The notes under the pieces were generated by a model. The model saw only the letters and a program-made list of their open reading frames with translations, had not been told where the DNA came from and made no database searches. From positions 1 to 14,705 of the forward strand of contig DMVM01000154.1 of the NCBI GenBank assembly GCA_003476705.1: a stretch of 14,705 bases of DNA. Reading direction: 5' to 3'. Both the position numbers and the translations under genes were made by a program. Positions 6,413 to 13,440 of the stretch are shown piece after piece; within the stretch, counting starts at the first letter, position 1, and each line of letters begins with the position of its first letter. This stretch comes from Coprothermobacter sp. GTDB lineage: Bacteria; Coprothermobacterota; Coprothermobacteria; Coprothermobacterales; Coprothermobacteraceae.

Positions 6413-7396
6413 ATGCAAGTGAAACGTATTGCTATTTTGACTGCAGGCGCAGACGCACCAGGCGCCAATGCAGCTATCAGGAGTATCGTAAGAAGTGCGT
6501 ATCACATGGACATGGAAGTTTTGGGAGTAAGGGGTGGTTTTGCGGGACTTCTAAGTGACGATGTGATCATACTAACGTCAAAATCCGTCTCTGGTATTTT
6601 GCCGAGGGGTGGAACCATACTTGGCACATCCAGAACACGCATCGATGAGGTTCAAGTTCAAACAATAAGGGAAGTCATGGATCGGTATCGTATTACCGTT
6701 CTCGCTGTTCTCGGAGATAGAGAGACAATGTCGTCCTGTGATCTACTCACGCAACACGACGTTCCTGTTTTGGCTTTACCTCTTACCATTGATAATGACA
6801 TTAATGGCACCGATGAAACCATTGGTTTTGATACAGCTGTAACAACAATTGCTGAAGCACTTGATAAGTTACACACAACCGCAGAAGCACATCACCGCGT
6901 CATGGTTGTGGAAACCATGGGAGGCGCAACTGGTTGGTTGGCACTTTACGGCGGTATTGCAGCAGGTGCCGACTTCATAGTAATTCCAGAAGTAACTGTG
7001 GAAAAAGATAAGATCGTGAACCATATCTACAGGAGAAGAGAATCAGGGAGAGGCTTCTCCATTGTTGTCATTGCTGAGGGAGCAAAACTGCCCTGGCTTC
7101 CCAACGCTGAAGGTGGAGTTGGACACGCTTTAGCACAGGAAATACAGGAGGCCACAGGCATGGAGACACGTATAACTGTTCTTGGGCATCAGCAAAGAGG
7201 AGGCAGCCCAACTGTGCAAGATCGATTGCTAGCTACACGGATGGGGGTGGAACTAGTCAACGCCGTTAAACAAGGCATTACGGGTAAAATGGTGGCGCTT
7301 ACAGGTGGTAAGTTCGAGTTAGTCAACTTTGACCTAGCAGCTCAGGTAAAAATGGCCGATAAGGAATTGTACGACTTGGCAGAACTTTTCTATTAA
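6413..7396 (+). CDS. pfkA: 6-phosphofructokinase family protein with atypical donor site
   Basis: A 327-aa (325 if GTG 6419 is used) cytoplasmic protein of the PfkA family, which phosphorylates fructose 6-phosphate in glycolysis. Family motifs kept are TAGADAPGANAAIR, GTILGTSR, TIDNDINGTDETIGFDTA (125-142, with the catalytic Asp127), Arg162, IAEGA, and ETRITVLGHQQRGGSP with the substrate-binding Arg and His. Several key positions are altered. The GGDGS loop that holds Mg-ATP reads LGDRET (100-105), the GG of GGDAPG is GA, the residue before TIDND is Leu (Gly in ATP enzymes, Lys in many PPi enzymes), and MGR reads MGG (Arg171 to Gly). The fold is certain. Normal ATP-dependent activity is doubtful; it could be another donor, a changed substrate or a regulatory paralogue. 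Sole plus-strand gene here, divergent from mraZ. Confidence 0.85.
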   Translation: MQVKRIAILTAGADAPGANAAIRSIVRSAYHMDMEVLGVRGGFAGLLSDDVIILTSKSVSGILPRGGTILGTSRTRIDEVQVQTIREVMDRYRITVLAVLGDRETMSSCDLLTQHDVPVLALPLTIDNDINGTDETIGFDTAVTTIAEALDKLHTTAEAHHRVMVVETMGGATGWLALYGGIAAGADFIVIPEVTVEKDKIVNHIYRRRESGRGFSIVVIAEGAKLPWLPNAEGGVGHALAQEIQEATGMETRITVLGHQQRGGSPTVQDRLLATRMGVELVNAVKQGITGKMVALTGGKFELVNFDLAAQVKMADKELYDLAELFY

Positions 7397-7505
7397 TAAC
7401 AAACAGAGTAATTGACAGCAACATAAATGGAGACATACTAAATAAAAGTAAAAGTTCCTGTTTGTATCAAAGTAACGCTTTCTTATGAGTGATAGATGTT
7501 AATGT
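7397..7505. other. Convergent intergenic gap without a clear terminator
   Basis: This 109-bp AT-rich gap separates the 3' ends of pfk and of the V-ATPase operon. I see no GC-rich hairpin followed by a T run on either strand. The only paired elements are ACAAACAG (7399-7406) and CTGTTTGT (7458-7465), an 8-bp inverted repeat with a 51-nt loop, which is unlikely to terminate by itself. On the minus strand a T-rich stretch lies at about 7440-7455 without a stem before it. Confidence 0.4.
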
Positions 7506-7823
7506 TCAGTACTGTGTCTCTTCGTATTCCAGCTCGACACCTATAGCTCTGAGAAAACTCTCAGCGGCTACTAGGCGAGCTTTGTCAGTAATGGTTTTTG
7601 TTTGCTTGTGCCAAAGCTCTTTGGCTTCCTCTTCTACCGAGGAAATAACGTCTTCAAGAGGCTCTGACTCTAGTCTGTTAAGCAAGAATGAGTAGTAGCG
7701 ATGTCTTTCTTTGGCAAAGGTAATCTGTTGTTCACTTAGGCCGAAAGCCTCGGATTCTAACACTTCCGCTTTTGCCAAGGCTTTCAGCCTCTTCACTGCC
7801 GCAATGGCATCCTCCAATCCCAT
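7506..7823 (-). CDS. Hypothetical 105-aa protein, last gene of V-ATPase operon
   Basis: I do not recognise this protein. It is 105 aa, highly charged, without signal peptide or membrane segment, and looks mostly helical: an Ala/Lys-rich N-terminal helix (about 3-22), a middle segment around AKERHRYYSFLLNRLE (about 36-51), an acidic EDVISSVEEEAKELW stretch, and a C-terminal helix ending in an acidic tail (ELEYEETQY). Its ATG at 7823 overlaps the stop of the D gene by 1 nt (TAATG), and a purine-rich AAAGGGGG lies upstream, so it is translated with the ATPase genes. Size and charge would suit an accessory or stalk-associated subunit, but it lacks the long continuous coiled coil expected of subunit G/H. 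Function unknown. Confidence 0.8.
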   Translation of the reverse strand: MGLEDAIAAVKRLKALAKAEVLESEAFGLSEQQITFAKERHRYYSFLLNRLESEPLEDVISSVEEEAKELWHKQTKTITDKARLVAAESFLRAIGVELEYEETQY

Positions 7824-8455
7824 TATTCATTCCCCCTTTCCTTTTCCAGCATGCTCTTAACCTTCATTATCCTCACAGTCTGGCTCCTTTCCATTTCATC
7901 TAAGTACTGCTGTACCCACTTAATAGTTCTTTCGAGTTCCGGAACTACATTGTACTCCAAGGCATTACTTCGTCTTCTGGTTTTCTCAATCTCCACACTC
8001 ATCATATGCAGTGCATTCCTCAGAGAAGCCAACTTCAACAGATGAGGAAGAAGTTCTTCATAAACACTAAGAGCCTTATAGAAGGCAGGACCTGTCTGTA
8101 AATACAAGTCTGGTATCTCCATCCTCTTTAGCGAGACATCTAGGAAAGGCACTTTAATGTTGAACACCATTCTAGTAGAGAGTTCATATTCTACCTGAAA
8201 TAGCTGCATACTCCTTATCCTGTCTCTTACCGCAGGCGAAGTCTCTGACTCGTATTGGTTAAGTAGCTCAACAAAGGTCTCCATGAGCTCTTCAATGTAA
8301 CGTCTTTCCCTATCAAACTCCGTGTACAGATCCCTGAAAGCTTTTACCATTGCCTCTAGCTTGTCTTTGAGTAGTTTAAGACCCCTTTTGCTTATGGTGT
8401 ACCTGCGTTTGAGAGCAAGAAGGGTCATCCGGTTTGGACTAACCGCTAATGCCAT
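7823..8455 (-). CDS. ntpD: V-type ATP synthase subunit D
   Basis: Central-shaft subunit that rotates inside the A3B3 head and links ATP hydrolysis to the membrane rotor. The 210-aa length is typical (about 200-220). The N-terminus reads SPNRMTLLALKRRYTISKRGLKLLKDKLEAM, the conserved D-family start (PTrxxLLxLKxxLxxAxrGxxLLKdK). Long antiparallel helices follow, with the C-terminal half rich in heptad-like Glu/Arg/Leu, including NALEYNVVPELERTIKWVQQYLDEMER, where the NALE..viP motif is characteristic of the family. ATG at 8455 overlaps the B stop by 1 nt (TAATG), with AGGTGGA upstream. Confidence 0.95.
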   Translation of the reverse strand: MALAVSPNRMTLLALKRRYTISKRGLKLLKDKLEAMVKAFRDLYTEFDRERRYIEELMETFVELLNQYESETSPAVRDRIRSMQLFQVEYELSTRMVFNIKVPFLDVSLKRMEIPDLYLQTGPAFYKALSVYEELLPHLLKLASLRNALHMMSVEIEKTRRRSNALEYNVVPELERTIKWVQQYLDEMERSQTVRIMKVKSMLEKERGNE

Positions 8456-9831
8456 TAGCTCTCCACCTTTGGTAAGTATTTGTTTATGTATTCATCTCTG
8501 ATCCTCTTAAGCTCGCTTCTAGGTAGCATCCTAAGTAGTCGCCACCCAATAGCCAAAGTTTCTTCAATAGCACGGTTTTCGTCTTCACCTTGAGCAATAA
8601 ACTCTGACTCCAGGCGGTCAGCAAACTTAACATACAATCGGTCCAGGTCTGTCAAGGCTGCTTCTCCCAAAACTATTTCCAACTCTCGAGCTTCCTTTCC
8701 ACGTGCATAAGCGGCGTACAACTGGTTAGAAACCGCAGAGTGATCCTCTCTGGTATGTCCTTCACCAATACCTCTTTGCATGAGTCTAGAAAGTGACTGC
8801 AATACATCAATAGGTGGATAAATATTCTTATGCTGCAAATCCCTCGATAAGAATATTTGACCCTCAGTTATGTAACCCGTCAAGTCCGGTATGGGATGGG
8901 TCCTGTCATCCTCAGGCATGGTTAGTATGGGTATTTGCGTAATACTACCCTTTTTACCCTTAATCCTACCTGCACGTTCGTAAATACTGGCCAAATCAGT
9001 ATACATGTAACCAGGATATCCTCGCCTTCCAGGCACCTCTCTACGTGCTGCAGAAATCTCTCTGAGCGCCTCACAGTAGTTCGTCATGTCGGTAACTATG
9101 GCAAGTACATGCATGTCCTTTTCGAAAGCCAGGTACTCGGCTGCAGTCAACGCAAATCGAGGCGTAGCTATGCGTTCAATAGTCGGGTCGTCAGCCAAAT
9201 TTAGGAATAGAACTGAACGTTCAATGGCACCGGTTTTCTGAAAAGACTGAATGAAAAAGTTAGCCTCTTCAAATGTGATTCCCATGGCCGCAAATACCAC
9301 AGCAAATTTTTCTTCAGAAGAGAGCACCTTAGCTTGACTTGCTATTTGTGCCGCCAAACGAGCATGGGGCAAGCCGCTACCACTAAAAATGGGTAGTTTT
9401 TGCCCACGTACCAGTGTGTTCATACCATCAATGGCTGAAATGCCAGTCTGGATGAATTCTGCTGGGTACTCACGACTGACCGGGTTTATTGGAGCCCCGT
9501 TTATATCCACGTATTTATCCACAAAAGGTCGTGGCTTACCATCTAGTGGCTCACCCAAACCATCGAACACCCTACCAAGGATACCTTCGCTGACACCGAA
9601 AGTGAGGCCTCTTCCTAAGAATCTGGCAGTGGTTGTCTTAGGAGTTAAACCCTGGGTCCCTTCAAAAACTTGGACCAAAGAAAAACGATCAGTGGTTTCC
9701 AGTACCTGACCATGACGTATTTCTCCGTTAAGCTGAAACTCCACCAATTCACCGTAGCCAGCATCTGACACGCCTTCTACAAAAACCAACGGACCGTTTA
9801 CCTCAGAAATACTGCGAAATTCTCTAATCAT
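8455..9831 (-). CDS. ntpB: V-type ATP synthase subunit B (non-catalytic)
   Basis: Non-catalytic subunit of the A3B3 head; it completes the nucleotide sites at the A-B interface. At 458 aa it has the normal length. It shows an N-terminal beta-barrel domain (to about residue 75), then [17 protein letters not shown], where the Walker A Lys is missing as expected for B. Further conserved blocks are [114 protein letters not shown] and [14 protein letters not shown]. Its start overlaps the A gene by 8 nt. Confidence 0.98.
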   Translation of the reverse strand: MIREFRSISEVNGPLVFVEGVSDAGYGELVEFQLNGEIRHGQVLETTDRFSLVQVFEGTQGLTPKTTTARFLGRGLTFGVSEGILGRVFDGLGEPLDGKPRPFVDKYVDINGAPINPVSREYPAEFIQTGISAIDGMNTLVRGQKLPIFSGSGLPHARLAAQIASQAKVLSSEEKFAVVFAAMGITFEEANFFIQSFQKTGAIERSVLFLNLADDPTIERIATPRFALTAAEYLAFEKDMHVLAIVTDMTNYCEALREISAARREVPGRRGYPGYMYTDLASIYERAGRIKGKKGSITQIPILTMPEDDRTHPIPDLTGYITEGQIFLSRDLQHKNIYPPIDVLQSLSRLMQRGIGEGHTREDHSAVSNQLYAAYARGKEARELEIVLGEAALTDLDRLYVKFADRLESEFIAQGEDENRAIEETLAIGWRLLRMLPRSELKRIRDEYINKYLPKVES

Positions 9832-11596
9832 GAGCCTTCACTTCCTCTGAGAAACTCTTTACAATACTATCTTGCATTTGTTTCCAATCCGGAACTTCAT
9901 CTTCTTTGAGCCACCTAAGTTCAGAAATATGCTCTCTTATGGGATTTGCTACGAGTGAAGCGTAGTCCTCTCCCTTTCTTATACGCTGCAGAATAATCTC
10001 ATGAACAAGCAGAATTGATGAAAGTATGACATATTGTTTTTTTAGTGAGCAGTAACTGTCTACATCGTCAAAGGCATCTTGTTGCAGAAAATCTTCCCTC
10101 AAAGAACGAGCCGTTTCCAAGAACAATTGCTCCTCCGTGGATAAAGCATCGTACCCTACTAGCCTAACCAGTTCCAGTAGCTCGGATTCTCGCTGCAGAA
10201 TTGCCATAGCTTCATTCCGTTTCTTCAACCAATCAGTAGCAAAACTCTTGTTGTAGTACTCTCCTATTCTGTCCAAATACAAAGAATAGCTGTTAAGCCA
10301 GTTAATAGATGGAAAGTGACGTGCAAAAGCCAAATTTTGATCCAAACCCCAGAATACTTGAACGGATCTAAGCGTGGCTTGGACCACCGGGTCTGACAAA
10401 TCTCCACCTGGCGGCGAAACAGCTCCTATTACCGTTACTGACCCTGTCCGCTCAGGGGCACCTAAACATTTCACAAAACCTGAACGTTCGTAAAAAGCTG
10501 ATATTCTTGATGCAAGATAAGCTGGGTACCCCTCTTCTCCGGGCATTTCCTCCAAACGAGTGGATATCTCCCTCATGGCCTCGGCCCAACGAGAAGTGGA
10601 ATCAGCCATGAGTGCCACATCGTAACCCATGTCCCGATAGTACTCCGCTATGGCAATACCTGTAAAAACAGAAGCCTCACGTGCTGCGACAGGCATATTT
10701 GACGTATTGGCAACCAAAATGGTTCTATCCATGAGTGGACCACCTGTTCGTGGATCCTTAAGCTCTGGGAATTCTATGAGAACTTCGGTCATTTCGTTAC
10801 CACGTTCTCCACAGCCCACATATACCACCACGTCCACATCAGACCATTTGGCAAGTTGGTGCTGAATCACGGTCTTTCCAGAACCAAAGGGACCTGGAAC
10901 GCAAGCAGTACCTCCCTTTATCACTGGGAAAAACACATCCAGTATGCGCTGTCCTGTCAGCATGGGCACGTCAGTGAACACCTTCTCTTTCACTGGCCTT
11001 GGAATTCTCACAGGCCAACGCTGCATCAGTTGAAGCTCTTGTAGAGTCCCATCAGGTAGTTCAACCTTTGCAATGCATTCCTCAACCGTGTATTCGCCTT
11101 TCCCAGCGATCCACTGTAGAGTACCTTTCACATTAGGTGGTACCATGATCTTGTGAACCACTGTCGAGGACTCAATTACTTCACCTAAGAAACTACCACC
11201 TTCAACTTCCACACCAACCTCAGCTAACGGTTCAAAATGCCACTTTCGCTGGCGATCCAAAGCGTTCACACTAAAGCCTCTAGCTAAGAACTCTCCGCTT
11301 TCTTCCCTTAAGCGTTCCAGAGGTCTTTGTATGCCATCAAAAATGTTATCTGTTAACCCAGGGCCAAGCTCTACACTGAGCAGCAGGCCAGTGGGCTCAA
11401 CTGTTTCACCAGGGCGGAGACCATTCGTATCCTCATAGACCTGTATATATACCAAATCCTTCTCGATTCCGATTATTTCACCAAAGAGCTTAAGTTCGCC
11501 CACCCTCACTACTTCATACATCATGGGCTTTTCCAAGCCCTTTGCTGTAACCAGAGGCCCCGCCACGCGCACAACATATCCTTGTCCGTGCACCAA
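9824..11596 (-). CDS. ntpA: V-type ATP synthase subunit A (catalytic)
   Basis: Catalytic ATPase subunit of the V1 head. The 590-aa product matches the family (about 580-600). It has an N-terminal beta-barrel, the A-specific non-homologous insert (about 100-190), the Walker A GPFGSGKT (235-242, Lys241), the catalytic-Glu segment [12 protein letters not shown] (about 262-273), [44 protein letters not shown] and a helical C-terminal domain. The start is either TTG at 11596 or GTG at 11593; both are served by AGGTGGTGA just upstream, so length is 590 or 589 aa. F lies 10-13 nt upstream and B overlaps its end by 8 nt. Confidence 0.98.
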   Translation of the reverse strand: MVHGQGYVVRVAGPLVTAKGLEKPMMYEVVRVGELKLFGEIIGIEKDLVYIQVYEDTNGLRPGETVEPTGLLLSVELGPGLTDNIFDGIQRPLERLREESGEFLARGFSVNALDRQRKWHFEPLAEVGVEVEGGSFLGEVIESSTVVHKIMVPPNVKGTLQWIAGKGEYTVEECIAKVELPDGTLQELQLMQRWPVRIPRPVKEKVFTDVPMLTGQRILDVFFPVIKGGTACVPGPFGSGKTVIQHQLAKWSDVDVVVYVGCGERGNEMTEVLIEFPELKDPRTGGPLMDRTILVANTSNMPVAAREASVFTGIAIAEYYRDMGYDVALMADSTSRWAEAMREISTRLEEMPGEEGYPAYLASRISAFYERSGFVKCLGAPERTGSVTVIGAVSPPGGDLSDPVVQATLRSVQVFWGLDQNLAFARHFPSINWLNSYSLYLDRIGEYYNKSFATDWLKKRNEAMAILQRESELLELVRLVGYDALSTEEQLFLETARSLREDFLQQDAFDDVDSYCSLKKQYVILSSILLVHEIILQRIRKGEDYASLVANPIREHISELRWLKEDEVPDWKQMQDSIVKSFSEEVKAHD

Positions 11597-11606
11597 CTAT
11601 CACCAC

Positions 11607-11894
11607 CTACCTGTCAAGTTTTACACCCAGAGCTCTTTCCACAAACCTTCTCGCTGAGCTCACATCTACACCCTGTTTGGGGTCAAGCACAACGGGCACA
11701 AACTTCGTTCCGTACTTTTCCTCCAAATCGCTTATCAGCTCCGTACTACAAGAGATGCCATCTGTAACCAATACGACTGTGTCAGTGGCACTAGCCAAAA
11801 TATGGTCTATTTCCTCAGCACCCACCACAGGTATACCTGAAAAGCTAAGAAAGTCATATAATCCGCTTTTTCCACAGGCAACTATTTCAGCCAC
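11607..11894 (-). CDS. ntpG: V-type ATP synthase subunit F
   Basis: Small central-stalk subunit that binds D in the rotor (ntpG in Enterococcus hirae naming). The 95-aa product has a Rossmann-like alternating pattern: AEIVACGKSGLYDFLSFSGIPVVGAEE, VVLVTDGISCSTEL, KFVPVVLDPKQG and a final helix SARRFVERALGV, which fits the F-family core (gD.etv.GFrlaGi ... iiliTe.ia). The start is GTG at 11894, supported by GGGAGG 9 nt upstream (11904-11909). An overlapping ATG at 11896 is out of frame. The position between C and A is the standard ntp order. Confidence 0.9.
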   Translation of the reverse strand: MAEIVACGKSGLYDFLSFSGIPVVGAEEIDHILASATDTVVLVTDGISCSTELISDLEEKYGTKFVPVVLDPKQGVDVSSARRFVERALGVKLDR

Positions 11895-11903
11895 ATCCGA
11901 CGA

Positions 11904-11909
11904 CCTCCC
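11904..11909 (-). promoter_or_regulatory. Shine-Dalgarno fixing the GTG start of subunit F
   Basis: GGGAGG on the minus strand ends 9 nt before GTG 11894. It lies in the 21-nt gap after the C stop, the longest gap in the ATPase operon visible here. Confidence 0.65.
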
Positions 11910-11915
11910 AACAAA

Positions 11916-12434
11916 CTATCCTGTTCTGAGTAAAGCATAGCTGATTCCTGCAATGGTCTGAAACCGTAGTTCCATGTAACGTAAAACCCCCGCCAAGAAA
12001 GACCCTGAAAAATAGTTGTATTCCAGGAACTTAAGCCATTCTAAACGCCAGTCTCTTCCTTGCTCACCACGTTTTAAGGATTCCACAGAGCTCATAAAAG
12101 CTTCATAGAGAAACTCTCCAAAGGGTAACATTTTGAGTTTTTCGGTTTCAAAAGCTTCACCGAAAAAGCGTGCCCTGTAGAATTCTTCCATTTCCGCATG
12201 TCCACTCTCTCCGAGTAAACCAAGCAACTCATCGAGCTCTTCTAAGAAACCCTTCCACAATGCATTCGTTGCCTCGTCAGGAGCTTTTTCCGTTATCTGT
12301 TCTCGGATATCAGGGCTTAATGCAACCTGATTGAGTAAGTAAGGGTTTACTCTTAGCTTATCCAGTGTCTCCAAGGGTAAAACTCTATCTTGCCTAGCTG
12401 CCACCAAGGCTGCAATGTCAGATACTTCTCTCAC
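11916..12434 (-). CDS. ntpC: V-type ATP synthase subunit C, short form
   Basis: Socket subunit that joins the central stalk (D-F) to the membrane c-ring. Position between E and F fits C. The C-terminal part (LEYNYFSGSFLAGVLRYMELRFQTIAGISYALLRTG) resembles the family ending, where the last helix contacts the ring. At 172 aa it is about half the usual 320-335. The GTG start at 12434 overlaps the E stop by 4 nt (GTGA), the same coupling as its neighbours, so this looks like the true gene and not the tail of a broken one. There is no room for a missing N-terminal half. The middle is rich in Glu and Leu helices. Family assignment is by position and C-terminus, so somewhat less certain than for A, B or D. 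Confidence 0.78.
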   Translation of the reverse strand: MREVSDIAALVAARQDRVLPLETLDKLRVNPYLLNQVALSPDIREQITEKAPDEATNALWKGFLEELDELLGLLGESGHAEMEEFYRARFFGEAFETEKLKMLPFGEFLYEAFMSSVESLKRGEQGRDWRLEWLKFLEYNYFSGSFLAGVLRYMELRFQTIAGISYALLRTG

Positions 12435-12976
12435 TTTAGCAGCCCCTTAAATTCTTCATAGATTTCATGTGAAAATCTTTCCAGTATGGTATTAGCCACC
12501 ACGTCAGGCGATAAATCGAAAACTGTATCACCCTTACGAGCTTTCACTTTTTTGCTATCATCAACTGTGAATTTTATCCCCTTCCCTAAAAATGCCTTCT
12601 GCAGCCCACCATATTCCCTACCAACTGTCCACTCATCAGCTTCTGGGACTTGTTTCTTTAGCCAATCAACATAGCTTGGAGCATAGCCATCAGAAACGAT
12701 TTCCTCTTCTATTCTACTTTTCAATTCCTGGATGGCTTGAACGATGACTTGCTCAAGGAGCATACGCTTTTCATACTCAATCTGCCGAAGCCATCTCTCA
12801 GTTTCTGTCTCAATGAGTTTTTTCTTTTGCTGAGCAGTGGTTAACTTTAACTCTTCCACGCGCTTCTCGTGTTCTTGCCTCAGTTTTGCTATCTCTTCTT
12901 CCGCAGAGTATAGAATCTCTTCAGTTTGCCTCTGAGCTTCCTCAAAAACTACGCTGCGAAGCTTGTCAAGGTCCAC
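12431..12976 (-). CDS. ntpE: V-type ATP synthase subunit E (peripheral stalk)
   Basis: Peripheral-stalk subunit that holds the A3B3 head against rotation. The 181-aa product has the E-family layout: a long charged N-terminal helix (about 1-95, for example EEAQRQTEEILYSAEEEIAK) and a globular C-terminal domain (YAPSYVDWLKKQ to the end, with GDTVFDLSPDVVANTILERF). Its partner G/H would normally be encoded upstream of I, outside this window. The start is GTG at 12976 and overlaps the K stop by 1 nt (TAGTG). The stop overlaps the C start by 4 nt. Confidence 0.92.
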   Translation of the reverse strand: MDLDKLRSVVFEEAQRQTEEILYSAEEEIAKLRQEHEKRVEELKLTTAQQKKKLIETETERWLRQIEYEKRMLLEQVIVQAIQELKSRIEEEIVSDGYAPSYVDWLKKQVPEADEWTVGREYGGLQKAFLGKGIKFTVDDSKKVKARKGDTVFDLSPDVVANTILERFSHEIYEEFKGLLK

Positions 12977-13440
12977 TAAAGAGTCACTCCTCCAAGCAAA
13001 ATAATCGTGGCTAACAAAGATAGAATAGCGTAAGTTTCTACCAATGCGGGTATGATTACGGCCCTACCAAAGGACTCGGGCTGTTTTGCAACCATTTGTG
13101 CAGCACCAGCGGACGCTACTCCTTGCCAGTAGGCACTTATAAGTGTTCCAAACATAACAGGAAGCAAGGCACCCATAAGTTGCAATGCCTGGGCAATAGA
13201 AATTGATGTGGCAGCATTAATCCTACCTAGCGCTAGAAACATAGCTATAAAGCCGTAAAAACCTTGCGTGCCTGGTAGAGCCTGAAGAACAAGCATCTGT
13301 CCAAAAAGATTAGGCTTCTCTGATAGCACTGCGCTAGTTGCTTTCCCCGCTAAACCCACACCCCATGCGGAACCCACTGCACTTAATCCTGCCGTCAAAC
13401 CAGCACCAATTAGAGCTACCGATGTCCCATCAATCGTCAT
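12976..13440 (-). CDS. ntpK: V-type ATP synthase subunit K (rotor ring, Na+-type)
   Basis: Proteolipid of the membrane rotor. The 154-aa product is a duplicated two-hairpin protein with four hydrophobic helices. In the first repeat helix 2 reads LQALPGTQGFYGF (52-64), with Gln59 where a carboxylate could be. In the second repeat helix 4 carries Glu135 in VETYAIL. The residues that bind Na+ in Enterococcus hirae NtpK (Leu61, Thr64, Gln65, Tyr68, Gln110, Glu139) match Leu55, Thr58, Gln59, Tyr62, Gln106 and Glu135 here. This predicts one Na+ site per subunit; the coupling ion itself is inference. ATG at 13440 overlaps the I stop by 4 nt, and AGGAGG lies 10 nt upstream (13451-13456). Confidence 0.95.
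   Translation of the reverse strand: MTIDGTSVALIGAGLTAGLSAVGSAWGVGLAGKATSAVLSEKPNLFGQMLVLQALPGTQGFYGFIAMFLALGRINAATSISIAQALQLMGALLPVMFGTLISAYWQGVASAGAAQMVAKQPESFGRAVIIPALVETYAILSLLATIILLGGVTL

Noticed and set aside
7399..7465. ACAAACAG / CTGTTTGT inverted repeat as a terminator
   Set aside because: Only 8 bp, AT-rich, with a 51-nt loop and no T run directly after it; probably chance.
9389..9709. Plus-strand open frame of 106 codons opposite subunit B
   Set aside because: It lies wholly antisense to a highly conserved gene, has no recognisable protein features and no good Shine-Dalgarno; it is a shadow of the real frame.
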